A stretch of DNA of 64,000 nucleotides from Pseudomonadota bacterium. Its GTDB lineage: Bacteria; Pseudomonadota; Gammaproteobacteria; Steroidobacterales; Steroidobacteraceae. The translations under genes and the position numbers were made by a program. Below are positions 17,404-27,845 of this stretch, piece by piece. Position 1 is the stretch's first letter, and each line of letters starts with the position of its first letter. The stretch lies in the NCBI GenBank assembly GCA_023417315.1, contig JAEZFW010000001.1, positions 1 through 64,000 of the forward strand. Direction: 5' to 3'. Below the pieces are notes generated by a model. It was given only the letters and a program-made list of their open reading frames with translations, made no database searches and had not been told where the DNA came from.

Positions 17404-20400
17404 ATGAGCACGACTGACAGCACTGGGCAGGGTCGGTACCGAACCACCCGCCCCGAGAAGCAGGGGCTGTATGACCCCGCGTATGAACATGACGCCTGCG
17501 GCGTGGGTTTCGTGGTCGATGCAAAAGGCCGAAAATCGCACAAGATCCTGCAACAAGGGCTCCAGATCCTGACGAATCTGGACCACCGCGGGGCTTGCGG
17601 CGCTGAAACGAACACCGGTGACGGCGCGGGTGTGCTTCTGCAAATGCCGCACAAGTTCTTGGCTGCGGTCACGAAGAAACTCGGTTTCGAGCTGCCGGCG
17701 CCAGGTCACTACGGCTGCGGCATCGTGTTTCTGCCGCGTAACGCGACTCTGCGCCGCAGAATCGAAGAGAGGTTCGAGCAGATCGTGCAGTCAGAGGGGC
17801 AATCGGTGCTCGGCTGGCGCACCGTGCCCACGAACAACTCGATGCTCGGCGAGACGGCGAAATCTTGCGAGCCCTTCATGCGTCAGGTCTTCGTCGGACG
17901 AAACGCCGAGATCGCAGATGAGCTCACGTTCGAGCGCAAGCTGTACGTGATCCGCAAGCGCGCCTACTCGGAGATCCGCACGTCCACCGCAGAAGGCGCC
18001 GCGTCCTGGTACGTCGCCAGCCTCTCGAACAAGACGCTTGTGTATAAGGGCATGCTGCTCACAGCACAGCTCGCACAGTATTTCGCGGACTTGAGCGATC
18101 CGCTCATGGAGACCGCGCTCGCGCTCGTGCACTCGCGCTTTAGCACGAACACGTTCCCGAGCTGGGATCGCGCCCACCCGTATCGTTACGTCGCGCACAA
18201 CGGCGAGATCAACACCGTTCGCGGCAACGCGAACTGGATGCACGCGCGCGAAGCGTTGTTCGAATCCGAAGTCTTCGCCGAGGACATCAAGAAGATCCTG
18301 CCGATCATCAATCCGAACGGCTCGGACTCGGCGATGTTCGACAACACGCTCGAGCTCCTCGTGCTCGCCGGCCGCTCATTGCCTCACGCCGTGATGATGA
18401 TGATTCCGGAACCGTGGTCCGGGCATCAAACGATGGACGACGCGAAGCGAGCGTTCTATCAGTACCACTCGAGCCTCATGGAGCCGTGGGACGGCCCGGC
18501 ATCCATCGCGTTCACAGACGGCAAGATGATCGGTGCAGTGCTCGATCGTAACGGCCTGCGTCCTTCGCGCTACTACGTGACGAAAGACGATCTCGTGATC
18601 ATGGCGTCCGAAGCCGGCGTGCTCGATGTGCCGCCCGAAGACATCGTCACGAAGGGCCGCTTGCAACCTGGTCGCATGTTCCTCGTGGACACCGAGCAAG
18701 GTCGTATCGTCGATGATGAGGAGATCAAGCGCTCCATCACGCATGAGCGTCCGTATCGTCAGTGGCTCAAGGATCATCAGGTTCACCTGAACGATCTGCC
18801 CGCCGCACCCGAAGTGCCCGCGCCCGATCACGATACGCTCCTGCAGCGTCAGATCGCGTTCGGTTACACGTTCGAAGACGAGCGAGTGCTGCTCGCGCCG
18901 ATGGCGCAGAACGGCGTCGAGGCGATCGGTTCGATGGGAAACGACACACCGCTCGCGGTGCTCTCTAACAAACCGCGCCTGCTCTATGACTACTTCAAGC
19001 AGCTGTTCGCGCAGGTGACGAATCCGCCGATCGATTGCATTCGCGAAGAGCTCATTACTTCCGCGGAGACGCGTCTCGGCTCCGAGGGCAATCTACTCAA
19101 TCCGCAGCCCGCCGATTGCCGCCGCCTCGAGATCAAGTGGCCGATTCTCACGAACGAGGAGTTCGCGAAGGTTCGCCGCATGGATCTGCCGGGTTTGAAA
19201 GTCGGCTTCCTGCCGATGCTCTTCCGGGTGACGCGCGGCGAGAAGGGTCTCGTGAAGTCGATGGAAGAGATCCGCTTGATGGCGCGGCGCTTGATCGAAG
19301 AAGAGGAAGTGAACGTCCTCATCTTGAGCGATCGCGGCGTGAACCGTGAGTTCGCGCCGATTCCGGCGCTGCTCGCCGTTGCCGGCCTGCACCACTACCT
19401 GATTCGCGAAGGTCTACGCACGCGCGTCAGCATCGTGCTCGAGACCGGCGAGGCGCGCGAAGTGCATCACTTCGCACTCTTGATCGGCTATGGCGCAAGC
19501 GCGATCAATCCATACGTCGCGTTCGAAACCGTCGACGGCATGATCCGCGACGATCGTCTCTTGAATATCGACCACAAGACCGCCTGCAAGAACGTCGTGA
19601 AGGCCGCGACTAAGGGCGTGATCAAAGTCATGGCGAAGATGGGCATCTCCGCGATTCAAAGCTATCGCGGCGCTCAAGTGTTCGAAGCCGTGGGCCTGCG
19701 CCAGGACGTCATCGACGAATATTTCACCTGGACGTCGTCTCGCGTCGGCGGCATCGGCATGGACGTGATCGCGCAGGAAGTGCTCGTACGCCATCGCGCT
19801 GCGTTCCCCGAACGTCGCGCCGAAGGTCATACATTGCCGGTCGGTGGTCTGTATCAGTGGCGCTCCGACGGCGAGTACCACTTGTTCAATCCCGAATCGA
19901 TCCATCGCCTGCAGAAATCCGTTCGCAACGACAACTACTCGCAGTTCAAAGAGTACTCGCGGCTCATCAACGAGCAGGCGACGAATCTATGCACGCTGCG
20001 GGGGCTGCTCGATTTCAAGACGAGCGAGGCGATCCCACTCGAGGAAGTCGAGTCGATCGAAAGCATCATGAAGCGCTTCAAGACGGGCGCGATGTCGTAC
20101 GGCTCGATCAGCAAGGAAGCGCACGAGACGCTCGCGATTGCGATGAATCGCATCGGCGGCAAGAGCAACACCGGCGAAGGCGGCGAGGATCCGGAGCGCT
20201 TCAAGCCGATGCCGAACGGCGATTCCAAGAACTCTGCGATCAAGCAAGTCGCATCGGGCCGCTTCGGCGTGACGAGCGAGTATCTCGTCAGTGCGCGCGA
20301 GCTCCAGATCAAGATGGCCCAAGGTGCAAAGCCCGGCGAGGGCGGTCAGCTCCCTGGCGCGAAGGTGTATCCGTGGGTCGCCAAGACGCGTCACACCACC

Positions 20401-22032
20401 GCAGGCGTCGGCTTGATTTCACCGCCCCCGCATCACGACATCTACTCGATCGAAGATCTCGCCGAGCTCATTCACGATCTGAAGAACGCGAATCGGCATG
20501 CGCGCATCAGCGTGAAGCTCGTCTCTGAAGTCGGCGTCGGCACGATTGCAGCGGGCGTTGCAAAGGCGCACGCGGATGTCGTGTTGATCAGCGGGTACGA
20601 CGGCGGCACCGGAGCCTCGCCGCAAACATCCATCGCTCATGCGGGTCTGCCATGGGAGCTCGGTCTTGCGGAAACGCACCAGACGCTCGTGATGAACAAC
20701 CTGCGCAGCCGCATCGCGGTCGAGACGGACGGTCAGCTCAAGACCGGCCGCGACGTTGCGATTGCCGCCCTTCTCGGCGCCGAAGAGTTCGGTTTCGCGA
20801 CCGCACCCCTCGTCGCGACGGGCTGCATCATGATGCGCGTCTGTCACCTCAACACCTGCCCGGCGGGCGTTGCGACGCAGGATCCGCGTCTGCGCGAGAA
20901 ATTCCAAGGCAAGCCCGAGCACGTCGTCAACTTCATGCGCTTCGTGGCCATGGAGATGCGCGAGATCATGGCGCAGCTCGGCTTCCGCACGATCGAAGAG
21001 ATGGTCGGGCGCGTCGATCGTCTCGAAGCGAAGAAGGCCGTCAACCACTGGAAGGCGAAGGGCCTCGACTTCAGCAATCTCTTGTATCAACCTGACGTCG
21101 ACCCGAGCGTCGGCCGCTTCTGCCAGATCCCACAGGATCACGGCATCGAGAAGTCGCTCGACGTGACGACGCTGCTCGACATTTGCAAACCTGCGATCGA
21201 GCGCGGCGAGAAAGTGCGCGCTGAGGTTCCGATCCGCAACGTCAATCGCGTGGTGGGCACGATCACCGGCAGCGAAGTCACGAAGAAGCACGGTGCAGCG
21301 GGCCTGCCCGAGGACACGATCGAGCTCACGTTCAAGGGCTCCGCCGGTCAAAGCTTTGGCGCCTTCGTGCCGCGCGGCATGACGCTCAAACTCGAGGGCG
21401 ATGCCAACGATTACGTCGGCAAAGGCCTCTCGGGCGGCAAGCTCATCCTCTATCCGCCGGCGGGATCGAAGTTCAATCCTTGGGAGAACATCATCGTCGG
21501 CAACGTCGCCTTCTACGGCGCGACAGGTGGCGAGGCGTACATCAGCGGCATGGCAGGCGAGCGCTTCTGTGTTCGCAACAGCGGCGTGCACGCGGTCGTC
21601 GAAGCCGTCGGCGATCACGGCTGCGAATACATGACCGGGGGACGCGTGATCGTGCTCGGGCCTGCAGGACGCAACTTCGGCGCCGGCATGTCTGGCGGCG
21701 TGGCGTACGTGCTCGATGAGCGCGGCGACTTCAAGACGAACGCAAACAAGGACATGGTCGAGCTCAACGGACTGGATGAGCCGGAGGAAATCGCGGCGGT
21801 CCGCGCGATGATCGAGCGCCATCTGAAATACACGAACAGCGCGCGCGCGAAGCACGTGCTCGATCACTGGGATCAGATGGTGCCGAAGTTCGTGCAAGTC
21901 ATGCCTCGCGACTACAAGCGCATGCTGGCGTGCATCGCTCGCGCTCACGAGCAAGGCCTCACGGGCGACGACGCAATCATGGTCGCGTTCGAAGAGAACG
22001 CTCGCGACCTCTCACGAGTCGGCGGTAACTAG
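17404..22032 (+). CDS. gltB: Glutamate synthase (NADPH) large subunit
   Basis: GltB forms two glutamates from glutamine and 2-oxoglutarate. Of 1542 residues, about 31 are a propeptide removed before the catalytic Cys32 (HDACGVGF), the Ntn nucleophile of the glutaminase domain. The central FMN-binding synthase domain contains SGYDGGTGASPQTSI and the 3Fe-4S cysteines CIMMRVCHLNTC. The C-terminal GXGXG-repeat domain (GGKLILYPPAG, GATGGEAYISG) is complete. gltD follows 118 bases downstream across an inverted repeat. Confidence 0.98.
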   Translation: MSTTDSTGQGRYRTTRPEKQGLYDPAYEHDACGVGFVVDAKGRKSHKILQQGLQILTNLDHRGACGAETNTGDGAGVLLQMPHKFLAAVTKKLGFELPAPGHYGCGIVFLPRNATLRRRIEERFEQIVQSEGQSVLGWRTVPTNNSMLGETAKSCEPFMRQVFVGRNAEIADELTFERKLYVIRKRAYSEIRTSTAEGAASWYVASLSNKTLVYKGMLLTAQLAQYFADLSDPLMETALALVHSRFSTNTFPSWDRAHPYRYVAHNGEINTVRGNANWMHAREALFESEVFAEDIKKILPIINPNGSDSAMFDNTLELLVLAGRSLPHAVMMMIPEPWSGHQTMDDAKRAFYQYHSSLMEPWDGPASIAFTDGKMIGAVLDRNGLRPSRYYVTKDDLVIMASEAGVLDVPPEDIVTKGRLQPGRMFLVDTEQGRIVDDEEIKRSITHERPYRQWLKDHQVHLNDLPAAPEVPAPDHDTLLQRQIAFGYTFEDERVLLAPMAQNGVEAIGSMGNDTPLAVLSNKPRLLYDYFKQLFAQVTNPPIDCIREELITSAETRLGSEGNLLNPQPADCRRLEIKWPILTNEEFAKVRRMDLPGLKVGFLPMLFRVTRGEKGLVKSMEEIRLMARRLIEEEEVNVLILSDRGVNREFAPIPALLAVAGLHHYLIREGLRTRVSIVLETGEAREVHHFALLIGYGASAINPYVAFETVDGMIRDDRLLNIDHKTACKNVVKAATKGVIKVMAKMGISAIQSYRGAQVFEAVGLRQDVIDEYFTWTSSRVGGIGMDVIAQEVLVRHRAAFPERRAEGHTLPVGGLYQWRSDGEYHLFNPESIHRLQKSVRNDNYSQFKEYSRLINEQATNLCTLRGLLDFKTSEAIPLEEVESIESIMKRFKTGAMSYGSISKEAHETLAIAMNRIGGKSNTGEGGEDPERFKPMPNGDSKNSAIKQVASGRFGVTSEYLVSARELQIKMAQGAKPGEGGQLPGAKVYPWVAKTRHTTAGVGLISPPPHHDIYSIEDLAELIHDLKNANRHARISVKLVSEVGVGTIAAGVAKAHADVVLISGYDGGTGASPQTSIAHAGLPWELGLAETHQTLVMNNLRSRIAVETDGQLKTGRDVAIAALLGAEEFGFATAPLVATGCIMMRVCHLNTCPAGVATQDPRLREKFQGKPEHVVNFMRFVAMEMREIMAQLGFRTIEEMVGRVDRLEAKKAVNHWKAKGLDFSNLLYQPDVDPSVGRFCQIPQDHGIEKSLDVTTLLDICKPAIERGEKVRAEVPIRNVNRVVGTITGSEVTKKHGAAGLPEDTIELTFKGSAGQSFGAFVPRGMTLKLEGDANDYVGKGLSGGKLILYPPAGSKFNPWENIIVGNVAFYGATGGEAYISGMAGERFCVRNSGVHAVVEAVGDHGCEYMTGGRVIVLGPAGRNFGAGMSGGVAYVLDERGDFKTNANKDMVELNGLDEPEEIAAVRAMIERHLKYTNSARAKHVLDHWDQMVPKFVQVMPRDYKRMLACIARAHEQGLTGDDAIMVAFEENARDLSRVGGN

Positions 22033-22034
22033 GT

Positions 22035-22143
22035 AAGAAGCGGGTAGCGGTTGGCGGTTAGTTCAGAAACGAACAAGCGCTACGCCGATCGCACCGCCCT
22101 AACTCCGAACTAACCGCTAACCGCTAACCGCTAATCACTTCTC
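22035..22143. repeat. Inverted repeat with GCGGTTA arms, gltB-gltD gap
   Basis: Left arm GAAGCGGGTAGCGGTTGGCG...GGTTAGTTCAGAA; right arm TCCGAACTAACCGCTAACCG...CTAACCGCTAATCACTTCTC. The arms are tandem heptamers GCGGTTA and their complement, about 45 bases apart. It sits inside what should be a two-gene operon and ends 8 bases from the gltD ATG. Confidence 0.85.
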
Positions 22144-22150
22144 AGAACAT

Positions 22151-23635
<1,485 letters not shown>

Positions 23636-23646
23636 GCTCGGCCCCA

Positions 23647-23763
23647 GGGCCGACTGGCTTACTGGCCACTGGCAACTGGCCAGAATGCCTGCCGCCCGCA
23701 AGGCGTTTCAGCAGCTCCTCAAACCCTCAGGCCAGCAGCCAGTCGCCAGTAGGCCGGTTGGCC
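23647..23763. repeat. Intergenic inverted repeat, CTGGCCA arms
   Basis: Left arm CGACTGGCTTACTGGCCACT...AACTGGCCAGAATG; right arm AGGCCAGCAGCCAGTCGCCA...GTAGGCCGGTTGGCC. Unit and architecture match 21-202 and 25216-25333. Confidence 0.75.
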
Positions 23764-23834
23764 GCGCGGGTGCTCAGCGCCCGCGCTGAACACTTCTTTT
23801 GCGTCTTCCCGCGCCGATCTGCGACGATTGGCAT

Positions 23835-24188
23835 ATGGCGGCGCGCCCCTCTCAGTCGTTGTTGAAACAACTCTTCTCGCGGTTCAGATCGAAGCGCGCG
23901 CGTGTGGTCGCGTCTGAAGCGGTTCGACCCTTTCAAGCGATCTCCATCTACCGTGGCGTAAAGGCGTGCACATTCGCTCAACGCTTGAGCGAGCATCGCT
24001 TCCTCGCCAAGGATGCACCACGACTACCGCTGCCGGGCTGCACGATGCCTGAGAGCTGCGAGTGCCGTTACATCAAGCATCGCGATCGACGCGGTCCGCA
24101 GCGCAGACTCACGGATTTTACGGCTTCGCAGCGGCTGTATATGGGCAGTGAACGCCGTTTTCTCAAAGGACGTCGAGCGACGGATTAG
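23835..24188 (+). CDS. Small cysteine/basic protein, unknown function
   Basis: 117 residues, strongly basic. The C-terminal half has CTMPESCECRYIKHRDRRGP followed by an RR-rich end (GSERRFLKGRRATD). The C-x5-C-x-C-x-Y-x2-H-x-DRR pattern suggests a small metal site; I recall similar unannotated proteobacterial proteins but know of no assigned function. The start at 23835 (MAARPSQSLLKQLF) is preferred to an in-frame upstream ATG. It stands between two inverted repeats. Confidence 0.65.
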   Translation: MAARPSQSLLKQLFSRFRSKRARVVASEAVRPFQAISIYRGVKACTFAQRLSEHRFLAKDAPRLPLPGCTMPESCECRYIKHRDRRGPQRRLTDFTASQRLYMGSERRFLKGRRATD

Positions 24189-24193
24189 ATTTT

Positions 24194-24309
24194 GGAAGTG
24201 GTTAGCGGTTAGCGGTTAGCAACCGCTCCGCGGCGAGAAGACGCTTCGCTCATGGAGCGTCAGCCTCGATTCCGAACTAACCACCAACCGCCAACCGCTA
24301 ACCGCTTCT
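24194..24309. repeat. Intergenic inverted repeat, GCGGTTA arms
   Basis: Left arm GAAGTGGTTAGCGGTTAGCG...GTTAGCAACCGC; right arm TCCGAACTAACCACCAACCG...CCAACCGCTAACCGCTTCTA. The ribosome site of the next gene (AAAGGAG) starts at its right edge. Confidence 0.85.
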
Positions 24310-24322
24310 AAAGGAGCAAGGC

Positions 24323-25201
24323 ATGAACACGCTTCGGACTTTAACCGTAACAGTCGCGAGTGTCGCCGCGTTCACGACGGCTTCGCTGGTGGGTGCAGAA
24401 ACGCCGTCGGCCGCGAAGGGCGATGCCAAACAGGCAATCGCGAACGCCGTCAACGGAGATTGGCGCAGCGCAGATGACAAGTCGCGCGATGAATTTCGGC
24501 ATCCACGCGAGTCGCTCGAATTCTGGGGACTTCAACCCGGCATGACCATCCTGGAAGTGCAACCCGGCGGTGGTTACTGGACTGAGATCCTGGCTCCGTT
24601 CGCACACAAGACTGGCGGGCATTACTATGCGACGGCCGCGGATCTCGGCAATCCGGAAACGAGTGAGGGCGCACGCAAGGGTCGCACTGCGTTCGAACAG
24701 CGGCTCGCCAGTAAGCCCGATCTTTATGGCAAGACAAAGCTCGTGAACTGGGGTGCAAAGTCCGCTGCGTTGCCCGAGAACACGTTCGACTTCATCCTCA
24801 CCGCACGCTCGGTTCACGGCTGGCTCGGCAGCGGCATGGCCGAGAAGGCATTCAGCGACTTCTACAAAGGTTTGAAACCGGGCGGCATCCTCGCGCTCGA
24901 ACAACATCGCGCGAAGACGGGCAAGGACGATCCAAAGGGCTCCACAGGATACGTGAGCGAAGACCGTGTGATCGAGCTCGCGCAAAAGGCAGGCTTGAAG
25001 CTCGTGGCGCGCTCGGAGATCAACGCGAATCCGAAGGACACGGCTGATCACCCGTTCGGCGTTTGGACGTTACAGCCGACTCGGCGCTCGAGGCCGTATA
25101 GCGAAGGCCCCAATGCTCAGGATCCGAATTTCGACCGCGCGAAGTACGACGCGATCGGCGAATCGGATCGAATGACGCTGAAGTTCACGAAGCCGCGCTG
25201 A
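24323..25201 (+). CDS. Exported methyltransferase-like protein
   Basis: 292 residues: a signal peptide (TASLVGAETP) followed by a class I S-adenosylmethionine-dependent fold (MTILEVQPGGGYWTEILAPF as motif I; FDFILTARSVHGWLG; FYKGLKPGGILALEQHR). It belongs to the group of predicted periplasmic methyltransferases (COG4798 type). How such proteins would obtain the cofactor in the periplasm is unclear, so catalysis is unproven. AAAGGAG lies 7 bases before the ATG, and a clear terminator follows. Confidence 0.85.
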   Translation: MNTLRTLTVTVASVAAFTTASLVGAETPSAAKGDAKQAIANAVNGDWRSADDKSRDEFRHPRESLEFWGLQPGMTILEVQPGGGYWTEILAPFAHKTGGHYYATAADLGNPETSEGARKGRTAFEQRLASKPDLYGKTKLVNWGAKSAALPENTFDFILTARSVHGWLGSGMAEKAFSDFYKGLKPGGILALEQHRAKTGKDDPKGSTGYVSEDRVIELAQKAGLKLVARSEINANPKDTADHPFGVWTLQPTRRSRPYSEGPNAQDPNFDRAKYDAIGESDRMTLKFTKPR

Positions 25202-25215
25202 GCGCGGCTTCGTTG

Positions 25216-25333
25216 CGGCCAATCGGCCAACTGGCCACTGGCTAACTGGCCAGCAATAAACCCTTGAGATGAGATCATGCGGCCCCGCTCGACGCGGGGC
25301 TTTCTTTTTCTGGCCAGTGGCCAGTTGGCCGGT
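25216..25333. repeat. Intergenic inverted repeat, CTGGCCA arms around a terminator
   Basis: Left arm GGCCAATCGGCCAACTGGCC...ACTGGCTAACTGGCCAGC; right arm CTGGCCAGTGGCCAGTTGGC. A conventional rho-independent terminator lies between the arms. Confidence 0.8.
25282..25309 (+). terminator. Rho-independent terminator of the methyltransferase gene
   Basis: Perfect stem GCCCCGC / GCGGGGC with loop TCGAC, followed by TTTCTTTTT. It lies 80 bases after the stop at 25201. Confidence 0.9.
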
Positions 25334-25451
25334 GATCAGCGCTAGGTAAGCGGCTGATCAAGCCACGCTAGAGCTGGGCCTGATCGCTGGCTTGCTGATC
25401 CTTCTCTGGATCCCGTTCTTCAACGGGACACGGCAAGGGCCCAGTCCTTGC

Positions 25452-25994
25452 CTAGCTGATCACCTTGGAGATCACATTCGACAGCGAGCTCTTGTCGCCA
25501 TCGGTCGTGACTGCGCGCACGGCGAAGTAGTACGTGCCAGCAGGCAGCGTGTCCACCACGTAAGTGAGCACGCCTGGGTTGTCCACGACGATCGTCTCCG
25601 AAAGGACGTCTGCGTTCGTGCCGTAGTGAATATGGAAACCGGCGAGCGTGCCGAGAGGTGCACCGGCGCTGGTCTCAGTCGGCAGCTCCCACGCGAGTGT
25701 GACGCCACCTGCGCTGGGCGCAGGCGATGGAGCGGCGGCTGGGGGAGTTGGATTGGCGGGAGCTGGGGCGGCAGGCGCGGGCGTTGCCGGCGGCGTGGCC
25801 GCAGGCGGTGTGAAGGGCGATACAGGGACCGGCGCCTGTGCGGCTGGTGGTTGAGATCCTGAGTTCGAACTGTTGTTCGCGGTCGTTCCACCGCCTCCGC
25901 CTCCGCCTCCGCAACCCACTGCGGCGAGGCTCATCATCATCACAGTCAAGAGACTCGTACGTCTGCTTGCGGCACCCGTTCCACACGTTTTCAT
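25452..25994 (-). CDS. Lipoprotein with Pro-rich linker and fibronectin type III domain
   Basis: 180 residues: lipoprotein signal (MMMSLAAVGC, lipobox AAVGC followed by an eight-glycine run), a 60-residue Pro/Ala linker, then one fibronectin III-like domain (VTLAWELPTET, FHIHYGTNADVL, TYYFAVRAVTTDGDKSSLSNVISKVI). This is a surface or periplasmic display protein of unknown partner. A probable c-di-GMP-I riboswitch lies 160 bases upstream on the same strand, suggesting control by the biofilm/motility second messenger. Confidence 0.85.
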   Translation of the reverse strand: MKTCGTGAASRRTSLLTVMMMSLAAVGCGGGGGGGGTTANNSSNSGSQPPAAQAPVPVSPFTPPAATPPATPAPAAPAPANPTPPAAAPSPAPSAGGVTLAWELPTETSAGAPLGTLAGFHIHYGTNADVLSETIVVDNPGVLTYVVDTLPAGTYYFAVRAVTTDGDKSSLSNVISKVIS

Positions 25995-26101
25995 TTTCAC
26001 GACCCTTGTTGTCGGCACGTGCGGCGGCGAGGCCGCGCGTGCGTGAGTTTCCAAGGGCGTGACGTGAGTACCGCGAATGCGGTGCTCGGACCAAAATCAA
26101 G

Positions 26102-26119
26102 GATGCTCTTTCGAGCATC
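26102..26119 (-). promoter_or_regulatory. Hairpin downstream of riboswitch (possible expression platform)
   Basis: On the minus strand GATGCTC-GAAA-GAGCATC forms a perfect 7-bp stem with a stable GNRA-type loop, followed by CTTGATTTTGG. It lies between the aptamer and the lipoprotein start. The U-tract is weak, so a terminator role is possible but not certain. Confidence 0.5.
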
Positions 26120-26149
26120 TTGAGCTTCTGCTTATTAGCAGCGTGCTCT

Positions 26150-26240
26150 CGCTCATTTGGCAGCCCCGCTGTCTTTGGGTGTGGACCCGGAAGATCGGTG
26201 GCTTTGCGTCCCCGTCTTTCGACGGGTTTGCCCTTGACAA
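26150..26240 (-). promoter_or_regulatory. Probable cyclic di-GMP-I (GEMM) riboswitch
   Basis: The minus strand shows the conserved aptamer elements in order: GGGCAAACCCGTCGAAAGAC, GGGGACGCAAAGCCACCG, and the closing segment CAGCGGGGCTGCC. These match the tetraloop stem (CGAAAG), the GGGACGCAAAGCC strand and the AGCGGGGyUrCC receptor stem of GEMM aptamers. Its target is the fibronectin-type lipoprotein gene starting at 25994. Confidence 0.85.
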
Positions 26241-26781
26241 TTAGCGAGTTCCTTGCGGGATGGAGTGCGCACAAACACGATCGTCGCGTTGATGCGAACC
26301 ACTCATCGAGATATTCAGCTGTTCCCCGCCGAGGCCTCCGATCATCCTGGATCGGACCTCAAAATCTTTCGTGTCCCTGAAGTCGTCCGAAGTCATTCTC
26401 GTGGTGCGTAGCTTGGCTCACGAGCACCCACCTCTCACTCGGGGATGCTCGTAAATCCAGGCGCGGGAAGGAGCATATACGCTTCAGGCAAAATACCAAA
26501 TGTCTCTGTTTAGCAGCACTTGCACAGCGCGTGCTGAGTGATGGAAGTGATGTAAGTGATGTAAGTGATGAAGGTCAGAGAGGCATACGAGGGGGTTCAT
26601 GATCGCGAATGGCTGAGCACGCGATTGCGAATTCGCCTCATGAAGCGAAACCGCGACAGCCTGAAAGACGTTTAGGAGCGTGAACGCTGTAGGTAATGTA
26701 TGTCACTGCAGCGACCTGCGTCACAAACCGTCGCGCGCCTGAAGACAATCTGGCCTACATCACTTTCCATCACCTGCACCT
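26241..26781. other. Gene-free upstream region
   Basis: 540 bases between the riboswitch and the DUF4112 gene. I find no credible gene on either strand. It should contain the minus-strand promoter for the riboswitch transcript; its right part (26535-26775) is an inverted repeat with distant arms. Confidence 0.4.
26535..26775. repeat. Long-range inverted repeat, AGTGATGTA arms
   Basis: The left arm (26537-26580) is GAGTGATGGAAGTGATGTAA then GTGATGTAAGTGATGAAGG, a tandem nonamer. The right arm (26752-26775) is CCTACATCACTTTCCATCAC. The arms are about 170 bases apart. The right arm is 6 bases from the DUF4112 start. A related element is at 43027-43204. Confidence 0.6.
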
Positions 26782-27261
26782 ATGTCCTCCCGCCCTCCAA
26801 TCGATCCCTCAGCGGCCGAGCGCTTGCGCCGTATACGCTCGCTCGCTTGGTTCTTGGACAACTCGATCCCATTGCCGGGTGGATGGCGCATCGGGGTGGA
26901 TGCGCTGGTTGGATTGATTCCAGGTATCGGCGATGCGATCGGCGCGGTGTTCTCCGCGTACATCATCAATGAAGCGCGAGCGCTCGGCGCACCTCGAAGC
27001 GTGCTGCTGAGGATGAGCGGCAATGTGATGATCGAGACGATCATCGGCGCGATTCCATTCGCGGGCGACATCTTCGACGCGGCGTATAAAGCCAACATGA
27101 AGAACCTTGAGCTGCTCGAACGCTATCAGCTCGATCCAGTCGGCAGTCGACGCAGCAGCCGGGCGTTCGTGTTCGGCTTCTCGGTACTGCTGTTCCTGCT
27201 CGTGCTCGCGATGATTGCGATCCCGATCCTCGTCATCGTGGCGATCGTGCAGCTCTTTTGA
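26782..27261 (+). CDS. DUF4112 family membrane protein
   Basis: 159 residues with the DUF4112 signature: RIRSLAWFLDNSIPLPGGWRIGVDALVGLIPGIGDAIGA and GAIPFAGDIFDAAYKANMKNLELLE, then a strong C-terminal membrane helix (VFGFSVLLFLLVLAMIAIPI). The function of the family is unknown. Convergent with yaiI across an inverted repeat. Confidence 0.9.
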   Translation: MSSRPPIDPSAAERLRRIRSLAWFLDNSIPLPGGWRIGVDALVGLIPGIGDAIGAVFSAYIINEARALGAPRSVLLRMSGNVMIETIIGAIPFAGDIFDAAYKANMKNLELLERYQLDPVGSRRSSRAFVFGFSVLLFLLVLAMIAIPILVIVAIVQLF

Positions 27262-27278
27262 TGCCGGCGAAGAGCAGA

Positions 27279-27376
27279 AGTAGCCACAAAGAACGCATAG
27301 AAAAACCCCGAGCGCATCTGAGATCGTTCTCTTTGACGCCTCCTTCTTTCTGTTCTTTGTGTTCTTTGTGGCTACC
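27279..27376. repeat. Intergenic inverted repeat, CACAAAGAA arms
   Basis: Left arm GTAGCCACAAAGAACGCAT; right arm TGTTCTTTGTGTTCTTTGTG then GCTAC. It lies between convergent DUF4112 and yaiI genes. The same words form the arms at 41057-41196. Confidence 0.8.
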
Positions 27377-27845
27377 CTTGTTCCTCCTGTCTAACTTCGC
27401 GCTGCCGCTTCGCTAGGATCGCATCGAGCTGATTGGCGAATGCTTGCTTGTCTCTTGCATTGAGTGCAGCCGGCCCACCAGTGCGGACGCCACCTTCGCG
27501 CAGATCCTGCATGAAGTTGCGAATCGAGAGCCGCTCGCGGACATCGTTGGATGTGTAGCGCTCGCCACGCGGACTCAACGCCTCTGCGTTCTTGTCGATG
27601 GCCGCCGCTGCAAGCGGAACGTCTGCCGTGATGACGAGGTCGTACGCAGTGAGAAGCTCCACGATCTTCTTGTCGGCTGCATCAAACCCGCCATCGACTT
27701 GCAGGAACCTGACGTACTTCGAGGCAGGCACTCGGATGAGATGATTCGCAACCAGAATAGTCTCTACCTTTGTGCGATCCGCAGCCCTAAACAGAATCTC
27801 CTTGATTGCACCCGGGCAGGCATCGGCGTCCACCCAGATCTTCAT
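27372..27845 (-). CDS. yaiI: YaiI/YqxD family protein (DUF188)
   Basis: 157 residues; MKIWVDADACPGAIKEILFRAA, VITADVPLAAAAIDK, LSPRGERYTSNDV and FMQDLREGGVRTGGPAALNARDKQAFANQLD are typical of the DUF188 family, which has a PIN/NYN nuclease-like fold. Nuclease activity is predicted, not established. Its ATG overlaps the stop of the DEAD-box helicase gene by 4 bases, so the two are translationally coupled. Confidence 0.92.
   Translation of the reverse strand: MKIWVDADACPGAIKEILFRAADRTKVETILVANHLIRVPASKYVRFLQVDGGFDAADKKIVELLTAYDLVITADVPLAAAAIDKNAEALSPRGERYTSNDVRERLSIRNFMQDLREGGVRTGGPAALNARDKQAFANQLDAILAKRQREVRQEEQG

Noticed and set aside
26120..26380. Plus-strand frame of 86 codons
   Set aside because: It is the antisense of the riboswitch and has no ribosome site or known domain.
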